Assembly: GCF_945952405.1 (NCBI RefSeq)
Contig: NZ_CAMFIA010000003.1
Coordinates: 1 to 64,000, forward strand
Origin: an uncultured Stenotrophomonas sp.
GTDB lineage: Bacteria > Pseudomonadota > Gammaproteobacteria > Xanthomonadales > Xanthomonadaceae
DNA: 64,000 bases
Reading direction: 5' to 3'
Below are positions 47,206 to 54,831 of this stretch, in pieces; position 1 is the first letter of the stretch, and each line of letters opens with the position of its first letter. The translations under genes and the position numbers were made by a program. Under the pieces are notes generated by a model. It was not told the origin of the DNA and made no database searches. It worked only from the letters and a program-made list of their open reading frames with translations.

Positions 47206-47756
47206 GCCAGCGCAACACAGAAGCCCCGCGTGTCGTCTATGAAGGCAAGTACCAGCGCATGCTGGTGCGCGGCACCTGGGAATACAGCGAACGCACCCAC
47301 GCCGGCGGCCTGGCGGCGATCATCATTGCCGTCACCCCCGAGGACAACGTGCTGTTCGTCGAGCAGTTCCGCGTGCCGCTGCAGGCACCCACCATCGAGA
47401 TGCCGGCCGGCCTGGTCGGCGACATCGATGCCGGCGAGTCGATTGAAGTCTCGGCAGTGCGCGAGCTGGAGGAAGAAACCGGCTGGACCGCCGATCATGC
47501 CGAAGTGCTGATGATCGGCCCGACCTCGTCCGGCGCCAGCAACGAGAAGATCGCCTTCGTGCGCGCTACCGGCCTGCGCCGGATCGGTGCGGGCGGTGGC
47601 GACGACAGTGAAGACATCACCGTGCACGAGATCCCGCGTGCACAGGCAGCGGCATGGCTGGTGCAGAAGATGGGCGAAGGCTACGAGCTGGATGCGAAGC
47701 TGTGGGCCGGCCTGTGGATGATCGAGCACCATCTGGACGGGCGCCCGCGTGGCTGA
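47202..47756 (+). CDS. Nudix hydrolase (ADP-ribose pyrophosphatase-like)
   Basis: A 184-residue hydrolase. The Nudix box runs from GLVGDIDAGESIEVSAV through RELEEETGW, complete with the REXXEE core. The following SSGASNEKIAFVRATGL and upstream EQFRVPLQAPTIEMPAG resemble ADP-sugar pyrophosphatases of the NudF type. The exact substrate is not determined. The ATG is inside the stop of the exonuclease gene. Confidence 0.92.
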   Translation: MSQRNTEAPRVVYEGKYQRMLVRGTWEYSERTHAGGLAAIIIAVTPEDNVLFVEQFRVPLQAPTIEMPAGLVGDIDAGESIEVSAVRELEEETGWTADHAEVLMIGPTSSGASNEKIAFVRATGLRRIGAGGGDDSEDITVHEIPRAQAAAWLVQKMGEGYELDAKLWAGLWMIEHHLDGRPRG

Positions 47757-48546
47757 CGCCGACCTGCACGCACTGCCGCCGCTGCTCGGCGCCGGCGACC
47801 CGGCGGTGCACACGATCCACCGGCCGCTCGGCGCCTCGCCGTTCTTGCTGCTGGCCGACCATGCCGGCCAGCGGGTACCGCAGGCACTGGCCGCGCTTGG
47901 CCTGGCGCAGGCCGAGCTGGACCGCCATATCGGCTGGGACATCGGCATCGCCGGCACCACCCGCGCATTGGCCGAACGCCTGGATGCGTGGGCGATCGAA
48001 CAGACCTATTCGCGCCTGCTGATCGACTGCAACCGCCCGCTGGCCTCGCCCACGCTGATTCCGGAAGTGAGCGACCACACCGTGGTACCGGGCAATGCCG
48101 GGCTGTCGGCGGTGCAGCGGCAGCAGCGCATCGAGGCGATCCACGCGCCCTACCACGCACGCATCGAGGCCGAGCTGGATGCCCGTCGCGATGCCGGCCG
48201 CCCCACCCTGCTGGTGATGATGCACAGTTTCACTCCGGCGATGAACGGCATGCAGCGGCCTTGGCATGCCGGCGTGCTGTACCACCAGGACACGCGGTTC
48301 GCGCAGGCACTGCTGCAGGCGCTGCGCGACGAAGGCGACCTGGTGGTGGGTGACAACGAACCGTATTCGGTCAGCAGCAGCAGCGACTACGCCGTTCCGG
48401 TGCATGGCGAAGGCCGTGGCCTGGTGCATGTGGAACTGGAAATCCGCCAGGACCTGATCGCCGATGCCGCCGGGCAGCAGGCCTGGGCGGAACGGCTGGC
48501 GCGGATCTTCAGCACGCTGCAGCCGCAGTTGCTGGCCCTGGCATGA
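47749..48546 (+). CDS. N-formylglutamate amidohydrolase family protein
   Basis: A 265-residue hydrolase that starts with GTG and overlaps the Nudix gene by 8 bp. FLLLADHAGQRVPQALAALG, GWDIGIAGTTRALAERL, SRLLIDCNRP and MMHSFTPAMNG are signatures of the family. N-formylglutamate amidohydrolase (HutG) acts in histidine breakdown, but no hut genes are nearby and the orthologues in such operons have no assigned substrate. Confidence 0.9.
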   Translation: MADADLHALPPLLGAGDPAVHTIHRPLGASPFLLLADHAGQRVPQALAALGLAQAELDRHIGWDIGIAGTTRALAERLDAWAIEQTYSRLLIDCNRPLASPTLIPEVSDHTVVPGNAGLSAVQRQQRIEAIHAPYHARIEAELDARRDAGRPTLLVMMHSFTPAMNGMQRPWHAGVLYHQDTRFAQALLQALRDEGDLVVGDNEPYSVSSSSDYAVPVHGEGRGLVHVELEIRQDLIADAAGQQAWAERLARIFSTLQPQLLALA

Positions 48547-48551
48547 TCCCA

Positions 48552-48655
48552 TCCACGCATGGCGTGGATCCAACCTGGATCGGTAGTGCCGGCCGCTGGC
48601 CGGCAACCCCAGGGCCGTTGGATCATTGCGGTTGCCGGCCGCTGGCCGGCATTAC
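48552..48655. repeat. Cluster of three palindromes including two opposed SMAG elements
   Basis: ATCCACGC/GCGTGGAT (48552-48570), then GTAGTGCCGGCCGCTGGCCGGCA in plus orientation (48583 onward) and a minus-oriented copy ending ATTAC (48631-48655). It fills the space between two convergent genes, and the last copy touches the stop of the minus-strand gene. Confidence 0.75.
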
Positions 48656-49323
48656 CGCAGGCGTGGCGCATCCATCCACGGGAACGGCTTGAAACCGCGC
48701 ACCTGCAGCGTTGCGTCAATGGCGGCGAAGTCATCCTTGATCGCCTGCGCACGCTTGCGGTCCAGTGCTTCGCCCAGCATCAGCGGCAACCCACGACAGC
48801 GTGGCAGCGCTTCGCCCAGCGGAATCTCCAGCAGATGCGCCACGCGCTGGGCCACTGCCTTGACCTGCGCCTCCGGACACGCGATCAGCACCAGATCGAA
48901 GGACGCGAAGATACCCGCGCCCACATCGGCGTCGCGCGCGGCCGCCCACGCGTCCTCGCCCGCTTCGCCCAACGCCTCGTCGATGCCATCGACCTGCTGG
49001 AAGGCATCGTACTCGGCGTAGTACGCCAGCGCCCGGGCGTAGTCGGCCAGTGTCGACAGCGGCTGTTGCCGCTTCTGCACGTCGAGCACGTCGGCAAAGG
49101 TCGCCGGTTCAAGACAACTGGACAGGCCGAGTGCGCGTGCCTCGGCAGGGACATCACCGTCGTCGTCGAACGCGGCATCTTCGTCGGCCGGCAACCAGAA
49201 CCGCGCCTGCAGCAGATCGCCCTCGGTGGCGTGCACCCAAGCAAAGCAGGCATGCACGGCATCGTCGTCGTTGCAGGCCGCAAAGGCGTGCAGGGTCTGT
49301 TGCAGGTCCAGCAGCGCGATCAT
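48652..49323 (-). CDS. Uncharacterised cytoplasmic protein
   Basis: A 223-residue acidic protein with many short helices and no signal peptide or membrane segment. Segments such as HACFAWVHATEGDLLQARFWLPADED and ALAYYAEYDAFQQVDGIDEALGEAGEDAWA (each shown in part) suggest an alpha/beta fold. I do not recognise the family. It starts inside the stop codon of the MFS gene (ATGA overlap), so it is probably cotranscribed with it. Codon use is like the neighbours, which supports a real gene. Confidence 0.75.
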   Translation of the reverse strand: MIALLDLQQTLHAFAACNDDDAVHACFAWVHATEGDLLQARFWLPADEDAAFDDDGDVPAEARALGLSSCLEPATFADVLDVQKRQQPLSTLADYARALAYYAEYDAFQQVDGIDEALGEAGEDAWAAARDADVGAGIFASFDLVLIACPEAQVKAVAQRVAHLLEIPLGEALPRCRGLPLMLGEALDRKRAQAIKDDFAAIDATLQVRGFKPFPWMDAPRLR

Positions 49324-50732
49324 GCGTCGTTGCCCAGGCAGGGGGGTGCCGCCGAGTCTACCGGTGCCGGGCGCAGGCCCAGCGCGATCACCACGCCGAA
49401 CAGCGCGAACAGCGCGGCGCCGTACTCGGCGCGCACCAGCCCGGCAAGCGCGCTCGGCGATCCGGCGCCCCCCGCATCGGCATTGGCCACCATCACCAGT
49501 ACCGCCAGGCCCAATGCTCCGCCGATCTGCTGCGCGGTCGCGGCCATGCCCGAGGCCACGCCCTGCTGTGCGGAGGGCACGCCCTGCCCGGCCACGATCC
49601 ACATCGAGGTCCAGGTCATCCCCTGCCCCACGCTCAGCACCACCACGCCGGGCAGCAGTGGCCAGAAACTGGCGCCGTGCGGCAGCGTCGCCGCCACCCA
49701 GCCGATGCCGAGCGCGCCGGCCAGCTGTCCGGCCACCAGCACCCTGCGCGCGCTCGAGCGCTGCAGCATCCACTCGGCCAGCTGGATGCCGACCGTGCAC
49801 ACCGCGGTGGCCGGCAGGAACGCCACGCCGGCCTGCAGCGGGCTCCAGCCGTAGCCCTCCTGGAAGTACAGCGCCATGAAGTAGTACTGCACGCCGTAGC
49901 TGCTCATGAAGGCGAAGGTCAGGCCGAGCGCGGCGCGCAGGCCTGGCAGCCGCAGCAGCGCGAACTGCATCAGCGGGTCGCGGCTGCGCCGTTCGATCTG
50001 CACGAACGCCACCAGCAGCAGCACCGACAGCAGCAGGCAGCCCAGTGTGGCCGGTGCGCTCCAGCCCCACTCCGGGCCCTGCACCAGGGTGGTCACCAGC
50101 AGGCTGCCGCCGAGGGTAACGGTGATGCAGCCAGCCAGATCGAACGGGCGGCCCTGCGCACGCGGTCCATCGGCCGGCAGCCACGCCCCGGCCGCGACCG
50201 CACACGCGGCCGCCAGGGGCACGATCACCGCCAGCACCGCCGGCCAGCCGAAGGCCTGGGTCAGCACACCGCCGAGCAGTGTGCCCAGCGCCAGGCCGAC
50301 CGCGCTGGCCATGCTCCAGATCGCCAGCGCGCGGTTGCGCGCCGGGCCTTCCGCGTACAGCGTGTTGATCAGCGCCAGCGTGGCCGGAAACAGCAATGCC
50401 GCACCGACGCCCTGGGCCGCGCGCGCAAGGATCAGAAGGGTAGCGTTCGGCGCCAGCGCGCCGAGCAGCGAGGCCAGGGCGAACAGCAGCATGCCCAGCC
50501 GGTAGAAGCGGCGGCGGCCGATCAGGTCGGCCGCGCGTCCACCCAGCAGCAGACTGCCGCCAAAGGCCACGGTGTAGGCACTGACCACCCACTGCAGCTG
50601 CTGCGCGTTGATCTGCAGCGCGCGGCCCATGTCGTGCAGGGCGACGAAGATGATGGTGGCGTCCAGGGCGATGATCAGCTGGGCAGTGGCCAGCAGGGTC
50701 AGCGCCCAGCGCGGGTACTTGAGGGGAGGCAT
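49320..50732 (-). CDS. MFS drug efflux transporter (DHA2, 14 TM)
   Basis: A 470-residue inner membrane permease. ALDATIIFVALHDM (TM1) with the D residue typical of DHA2, motif A GGRAADLIGRRRFYRLG and motif C ALGTLLGGVLTQAFGW indicate a proton-driven multidrug exporter of the EmrB/QacA type. About fourteen hydrophobic segments are visible. The start at 50732 is preferred over TTG 50780, which lies within the operator-like dyad. It is divergent from a LysR regulator across 90 bp. Confidence 0.92.
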   Translation of the reverse strand: MPPLKYPRWALTLLATAQLIIALDATIIFVALHDMGRALQINAQQLQWVVSAYTVAFGGSLLLGGRAADLIGRRRFYRLGMLLFALASLLGALAPNATLLILARAAQGVGAALLFPATLALINTLYAEGPARNRALAIWSMASAVGLALGTLLGGVLTQAFGWPAVLAVIVPLAAACAVAAGAWLPADGPRAQGRPFDLAGCITVTLGGSLLVTTLVQGPEWGWSAPATLGCLLLSVLLLVAFVQIERRSRDPLMQFALLRLPGLRAALGLTFAFMSSYGVQYYFMALYFQEGYGWSPLQAGVAFLPATAVCTVGIQLAEWMLQRSSARRVLVAGQLAGALGIGWVAATLPHGASFWPLLPGVVVLSVGQGMTWTSMWIVAGQGVPSAQQGVASGMAATAQQIGGALGLAVLVMVANADAGGAGSPSALAGLVRAEYGAALFALFGVVIALGLRPAPVDSAAPPCLGNDA

Positions 50733-50765
50733 CGGCGGTCTGGAGCGATGGGGGAGCGCAGTCTC

Positions 50766-50785
50766 ATTGATGCCGGCCAATCAAT
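50766..50785. promoter_or_regulatory. LysR-type operator candidate between efflux gene and regulator
   Basis: The perfect dyad ATTGATGCCGGCCAATCAAT (ATTGAT-N8-ATCAAT) lies in the 90-bp divergent gap. LysR sites usually have a T-N11-A dyad of similar size. It probably controls both genes. Confidence 0.6.
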
Positions 50786-50822
50786 AAACCCCTTGTGGGC
50801 CATATCTGTCATGATTTTCGGC

Positions 50823-51722
50823 ATGAATCCAGCCTCGATGGACCTCAATGCGGTGCGCATGCTGGTGCAGGTCGCCGAAGCACGCAGCTTCACCGTCGCC
50901 GCCGGCCAGCTCGGCCTGAGCCAGTCCGGCCTGTCGCGCGCGATCGGCCGGCTGGAGGCCACGCTGGGGGTGAAGCTGCTGCAGCGGAACACCCGCAACG
51001 TGGCACTGACGCCGGATGGCCGCCAGTTCGTCGAACAGGTATCCCCCCTGCTGGCCGGCCTGGACGATGCCGAGCGGCAACTGGCGGATCGTCCCTGCAC
51101 GCCCTCGGGCACGTTGAAGATCAGCGCACCGTCGATGTTCGGGCGCAAGGTGCTGGTGCCACTGCTGGGGCCGTTGCTGCAGCAGCATCCGCAGCTGCAG
51201 GTGGAAGCCGTGCTGAGTGATCGCCTGGTCGATCTGGTCGAGGAAGGTTTCGATGCCGCGCTGCGTACCGGCGTCATCGCCGACCAGCGCATCGTCGCGC
51301 GACCGCTGCGGCCGCTGCGCTGGGTGACCGTGGCCAGTCCCGGCTACCTGGCCCGCTGCGGTGCGCCCGACGATGTGGCGGGCTTGCAGGGCCACGCCTG
51401 CCTGGCCGTGCGCAACCTGCGCAGTGGGCGGCTGGTGGACTGGCAGTTCCTGCAGGACGGCCACCTGCGTGAGATCACGCCGCCGGCGCGGATGGTGTTC
51501 GACAGCGGCGATCCGCTGGTGGAAGCGGCGATTGCCGGCATCGGCATCGTGCAGGTGATGGATTTCGCGGTGGCCGATGCGCTGGCCGATGGGCGCCTGC
51601 TGCGCGTGCTGCAGCCGTATGAAGGCCGCAGCCGCGAACTGTCGTTGATCTACCCGCCTTCACGGCAATGCTCGCCGAAACTGCAGGTGCTGGCCGACGC
51701 GTTGATGGCCGGGGCCTGGTAG
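50823..51722 (+). CDS. LysR-family transcriptional regulator
   Basis: A 299-residue regulator. The amino-terminal winged helix MDLNAVRMLVQVAEARSFTVAAGQLGLSQSGLSRAIGRLEATLGVKLLQR is classical; the effector domain (about 95-295) has LSDRLVDLVEEGFDAALRTG and GDPLVEAAIAGIGIVQVMDF, as in the CrgA/AaeR-like group. It is divergent from the DHA2 exporter and is likely its repressor/activator. Possible starts are 50811, 50823 and 50838. Confidence 0.93.
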   Translation: MNPASMDLNAVRMLVQVAEARSFTVAAGQLGLSQSGLSRAIGRLEATLGVKLLQRNTRNVALTPDGRQFVEQVSPLLAGLDDAERQLADRPCTPSGTLKISAPSMFGRKVLVPLLGPLLQQHPQLQVEAVLSDRLVDLVEEGFDAALRTGVIADQRIVARPLRPLRWVTVASPGYLARCGAPDDVAGLQGHACLAVRNLRSGRLVDWQFLQDGHLREITPPARMVFDSGDPLVEAAIAGIGIVQVMDFAVADALADGRLLRVLQPYEGRSRELSLIYPPSRQCSPKLQVLADALMAGAW

Positions 51723-51740
51723 CGCCAGCGCGTCCCTACC

Positions 51741-51763
51741 GTGGATCCACGCCACGCGTGGAT
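51741..51763. repeat. ATCCACGC palindrome
   Basis: ATCCACGC-CAC-GCGTGGAT preceded by GTGG, the same short palindrome as near 30321 and 48552. Confidence 0.55.
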
Positions 51764-51790
51764 GCGGGATTTCGGCACTACAGGCCCGAG

Positions 51791-51823
51791 GTCGGAGCCC
51801 TTCCCGACGGGAAGGGATCCGAC
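51791..51823. repeat. Diverged GGTCAGATCCC-like hairpin
   Basis: A 33-bp hairpin, GTCGGAGCCCTTCCC-GAC-GGGAAGGGATCCGAC, paired at 14 of 15 positions. Compared with the GGGGTCAGATCCC family an A-T pair has become G-C on both sides, a compensating change. It lies between convergent lysR and pip. Confidence 0.65.
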
Positions 51824-51832
51824 CCTTCAGCA

Positions 51833-52774
51833 TCAGGCAAACCCATCGGTGGCGCGCACCAGCGCGTCCACGTTCTCCGCTTCGAAGGCCGAGTGGCCCG
51901 AGGCCGGGGTGATTTCCAGTTTCGCCTTCGGCCACACCTTGGTCAGGTCCCAGGCATTGGCCAGCGGGCAGACCACGTCGTAGCGGCCGTGCACGATCAC
52001 GCCCGGGATATCGGCGATGCGGTGCGCGTCGCGCAGCAGCTGGTCTTCCACCTCGAAGAAGCCACCGTTGACGAAGTAGTGGTTCTCGATGCGGGCAAAG
52101 GCCAGCGCGAAGTGCGGGTCTTCATGGCTGTTGATGAAGTCGTCGTCCACGTGCAGGAAGCTGGTCGCGCCTTCCCACACCGCCCACGCCTTGGCGGCTT
52201 CCAGGCGGGTGGTTTCGTCGTCGCTGGTCAGGCGGCGGTGGAAGGCCGAGATCAGGTCATGGCGTTCCACTGCCGGGATCGGCTTCAGGTAGTGCTCCCA
52301 CGCATCCGGGAACAGGCGGTTGGCACCCTCCTGGTAGAACCATTCCAGCTCCCAGCGGCGCAGCATGAAGATGCCGCGCAGGACCAGCTCGGTGACGCGC
52401 TGCGGGTGGGTTTCGGCATAGGCCAGCGCCAGGGTCGAGCCCCAGCTGCCGCCGAACACCTGCCAGCGGTCAACCTGCAGGTGCTCGCGCAGCGCCTCGA
52501 TGTCGGCGACGAGGTCCCAGGTGGTGTTGTCGACCAGGTCCGCATGCGGGGTGGAACGACCCGCACCACGCTGGTCGAACAGGATGATGCGGTACTTGGA
52601 CGGGTCGTGGAACTGGCGCATCTTGTCGCTGCAGCCGCCACCCGGGCCACCGTGCAGCATCACCACCGGCTTGCCGTCCGGATTGCCGCACTGTTCGAAG
52701 TACAGCGTGTGGCGGTCGTCGACCTTCAGGGTGCCGACGTCGTAAGGGGTGATGGCGGGGTACAGCGTACGCAT
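51833..52774 (-). CDS. pip: Prolyl aminopeptidase
   Basis: A 313-residue alpha/beta hydrolase (family S33) that removes amino-terminal proline. LHGGPGGGCSDKMRQFHDP is the oxyanion region, catalytic Ser110 lies in GGSWGSTLAL, Asp266 in HGRYDVVCP and His294 in SGHSAFE. RGIFMLRRWELEWFYQEGA is diagnostic for this enzyme. There is no signal peptide; it should act in the cytoplasm. Upstream is prmC on the same strand with a 48-bp gap. Confidence 0.97.
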   Translation of the reverse strand: MRTLYPAITPYDVGTLKVDDRHTLYFEQCGNPDGKPVVMLHGGPGGGCSDKMRQFHDPSKYRIILFDQRGAGRSTPHADLVDNTTWDLVADIEALREHLQVDRWQVFGGSWGSTLALAYAETHPQRVTELVLRGIFMLRRWELEWFYQEGANRLFPDAWEHYLKPIPAVERHDLISAFHRRLTSDDETTRLEAAKAWAVWEGATSFLHVDDDFINSHEDPHFALAFARIENHYFVNGGFFEVEDQLLRDAHRIADIPGVIVHGRYDVVCPLANAWDLTKVWPKAKLEITPASGHSAFEAENVDALVRATDGFA

Positions 52775-52822
52775 GCTTGCAGCTCCAGGGTGATGCCCTG
52801 CCGGGGCAGGAGAACCTCCATT

Positions 52823-53680
52823 CTAGGCCGGACGCCGGCCCAGGGTGATCCGGTCACGCTGCTCCAGATCCTGCGCGGTCTGCACCTCGGCGAACGCCGC
52901 CGCCTCGAACAGCGCGCGGATCGCCGCGCCCTGGTCCCAACCGTGCTCGATCAGCAACCAGCCACCGGGCAGCAGATGGGCCTGGCCACCGGCCACGATG
53001 CGCCGGATGTCGTCCAGGCCATCCGCCCCGGAGGCCAGCGCGGTGGCCGGCTCGAAGCGCAGGTCGCCCTGTTCCAGGTGCGGGTCGTCGCTGGCGATGT
53101 AGGGCGGGTTGCTGGCGATCAGGTGGAAGCGCGCGCCCTGCAGCGGCGCATACCAGTCGTGCCCGCCCTCGACGAAGCGCACGTTGCGCAGTTCATGCCT
53201 GGCGGCATTGCGCGCGGCCACGGCCAGCGCAGCCGGGCTGGCATCGGTGGCCAGCACCTGTGCCTGCGGCCGTTCGCTGGCCAGTGCCAACGCGATCGCA
53301 CCGCTGCCGGTACCGAGGTCGGCCAGTTGCAGCGGGCGGTCGTGGGGCAGGCGCTCCAGTGCCAGTTCGACCAGCAGCTCGGTTTCCGGGCGCGGAATCA
53401 GGGTAGCCGGGTCAACCTCCAGATCCAGCGTCCAGAAACCGCGGCGACCGGTCAGGTAGGCCACCGGCTCACCGGCCAGGCGACGCGCCAGCAACGCCTC
53501 GAAGGCCGCCTGGTCGGCGCTGGCCAGCGGATCGGTGGCATGCGCGAACAACCAGCTGCGCGGGCACTCCAGCACATGCAGCAACAACAGTTCCGCCTCG
53601 TGGCGCGCCTCGATGCCGCCCAGGCGGGTACTGGCCTCGGCCACGACCTGGCGCAGGGTGAGTTCTGATTTGAAGGACAT
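52823..53680 (-). CDS. prmC: Release factor glutamine methyltransferase
   Basis: A 285-residue SAM-dependent enzyme that methylates the GGQ glutamine of release factors. The helical amino-terminal domain (1-85) is followed by the Rossmann fold with [16 protein letters not shown] (SAM motif I), [14 protein letters not shown] and the catalytic NPPY in [29 protein letters not shown] is a PrmC signature. The start at 53680 is by homology. In many relatives it follows prfA; here it is 25 kb away, beside pip. Confidence 0.96.
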   Translation of the reverse strand: MSFKSELTLRQVVAEASTRLGGIEARHEAELLLLHVLECPRSWLFAHATDPLASADQAAFEALLARRLAGEPVAYLTGRRGFWTLDLEVDPATLIPRPETELLVELALERLPHDRPLQLADLGTGSGAIALALASERPQAQVLATDASPAALAVAARNAARHELRNVRFVEGGHDWYAPLQGARFHLIASNPPYIASDDPHLEQGDLRFEPATALASGADGLDDIRRIVAGGQAHLLPGGWLLIEHGWDQGAAIRALFEAAAFAEVQTAQDLEQRDRITLGRRPA

Positions 53681-53689
53681 GCCGCAATT

Positions 53690-53749
53690 GTAGAGCCGAG
53701 CCCAGGTTCGGCTGCTTTTTGAACAGCCGGGCATGGGCTCGGCGCTGCA
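53690..53749. repeat. Two SMAG-like palindromes before the ahpC region
   Basis: GTAGAGCCGAGCCCAGGTTCGGCT (from 53690) and the opposed GCCGGGCATGGGCTCGGC (about 53725-53749), separated by a short T-rich stretch. Confidence 0.6.
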
Positions 53750-53924
53750 GATCCTGCGCAGCGCGTCGCTCGACGCCAGGAAGCGCTGGAATCCGTTCAG
53801 GTTCTACCGGAGGAGATAAGGATCAGCTATCGGCGCCATTCAGCCGCATCGCCGGATTTTCCTTGTCACACAAGCAGTTGCAGGATGAGGGAGGCGAGAT
53901 TCAGTGCCTGCTCATCGTCAATTG

Positions 53925-53961
53925 ATAGACTGCGCCTATCAAATAGATGCAATCAATGGAT
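53925..53961 (+). promoter_or_regulatory. OxyR binding site upstream of ahpC
   Basis: ATAG-N7-CTAT matches the OxyR consensus exactly (53925-53939). After another 7 bp come weaker tetramers ATGC and GGAT, again 7 bp apart, giving the four-element ATAGN7CTATN7ATAGN7CTAT layout. It ends at the -35 box of the ahpC promoter, the position for activation. oxyR itself is 2.5 kb downstream. Confidence 0.7.
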
Positions 53962-53990
53962 TGTTCTTATCGCGATCAAATCGGTAATCT
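53961..53990 (+). promoter_or_regulatory. Promoter of ahpC
   Basis: TTGTTC (53961-53966), 18-bp spacer, TAATCT (53985-53990), about 42 nt before the ahpC start. The upstream stretch from 53750 to 53924 shows no convincing gene or other signal. Confidence 0.55.
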
Positions 53991-54034
53991 AATTCCCGTC
54001 GATTCACCCACTCCCCTTCACCAGAGGAAAAATG

Positions 54035-54598
54035 ATGTCCCTCATCAACACCCAGATCCAGCCGTTCGAAGCCAACGCTTACCACAATGGCGAGTTCATC
54101 AAGGTTTCCGACAACAGCCTGAAGGGCCAGTGGTCCGTCCTGATCTTCATGCCGGCGGCCTTCACCTTCAACTGCCCGACCGAGATCGAAGACGCGGCTG
54201 ATCACTACGCCGAGTTCAAGAAGGCCGGCGCCGAGGTCTACATCGTCACCACCGACACCCACTTCTCGCACAAGGTGTGGCACGAAACCTCGCCGGCCGT
54301 CGGCAAGGCCCAGTTCCCGCTGGTCGGCGACCCGACCCACCAGCTGACCAACGCCTTCGGCGTGCACATTCCGGAAGAAGGCCTGGCCCTGCGCGGCACC
54401 TTCATCATCAACCCGGAAGGCGTGATCAAGACCCTGGAGATCCACTCCAACGAGATCGCCCGTGACGTCTCCGAGACCCTGCGCAAGCTGAAGGCTGCCC
54501 AGTTCACCGCCGCCAACCCGAACCAGGTGTGCCCGGCCAAGTGGAAGGAAGGCGAGAAGACCCTGACCCCGTCGCTGGACCTGGTCGGCAAGATCTGA
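54035..54598 (+). CDS. ahpC: Alkyl hydroperoxide reductase, peroxiredoxin subunit
   Basis: A 187-residue 2-Cys peroxiredoxin reducing H2O2, organic peroxides and peroxynitrite. Peroxidatic Cys47 lies in [11 protein letters not shown] and resolving Cys166 in NQVCPAKW, as in E. coli AhpC of the same length. [19 protein letters not shown] and [11 protein letters not shown] are conserved. Two ATGs are adjacent (54032, 54035) after AGAGG; the second gives the usual amino end [11 protein letters not shown]. It has its own OxyR site and is followed by ahpF after 233 bp. Confidence 0.97.
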   Translation: MSLINTQIQPFEANAYHNGEFIKVSDNSLKGQWSVLIFMPAAFTFNCPTEIEDAADHYAEFKKAGAEVYIVTTDTHFSHKVWHETSPAVGKAQFPLVGDPTHQLTNAFGVHIPEEGLALRGTFIINPEGVIKTLEIHSNEIARDVSETLRKLKAAQFTAANPNQVCPAKWKEGEKTLTPSLDLVGKI

Positions 54599-54666
54599 CG
54601 CTGCACCGGCCTGCCGTGGCCCCACGCCACGGCGCGCCCATCCCCATGCCGGCCCCACGCCGGCGT

Positions 54667-54758
54667 GGGGGTGAACCCAAGCCAGTCGCGCCAGCACGCC
54701 ATCGCTCGCCAGCCGCCTGCCCCCCCGGACACGCGCAACGCTGTCTTGGGTTCACCCC
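54667..54758. repeat. Inverted repeat in the ahpC-ahpF gap
   Basis: GGGGGTGAACCCAAG (54667-54681) pairs over 14 bp with CTTGGGTTCACCCC (54745-54758) around a 63-nt loop. It could form a long hairpin in the ahpCF transcript and set the ratio of the two proteins. A GGCCCCACGCCGGCGTGGGG hairpin lies next to it. Confidence 0.6.
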
Positions 54759-54831
54759 TACCCCCCGCTGGTCCGCTACCTTCTATAGCGGTGCCACGCC
54801 CCCTGTTTGCCTGAAGCCAGGAGATGACCCG

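Noticed and set aside
49050..50822. Amino-terminal extension of the LysR gene through the whole MFS region
   Set aside because: The extension is antisense to a clear transporter, while the LysR helix-turn-helix begins right at 50838; a normal start is available.
53719..53925. Small gene (68 codons) upstream of ahpC
   Set aside because: It starts inside a SMAG-like palindrome, has no ribosome binding site and no recognisable features; its end overlaps the OxyR site. The GGAGGAG at 53812 has no start codon at the right distance.
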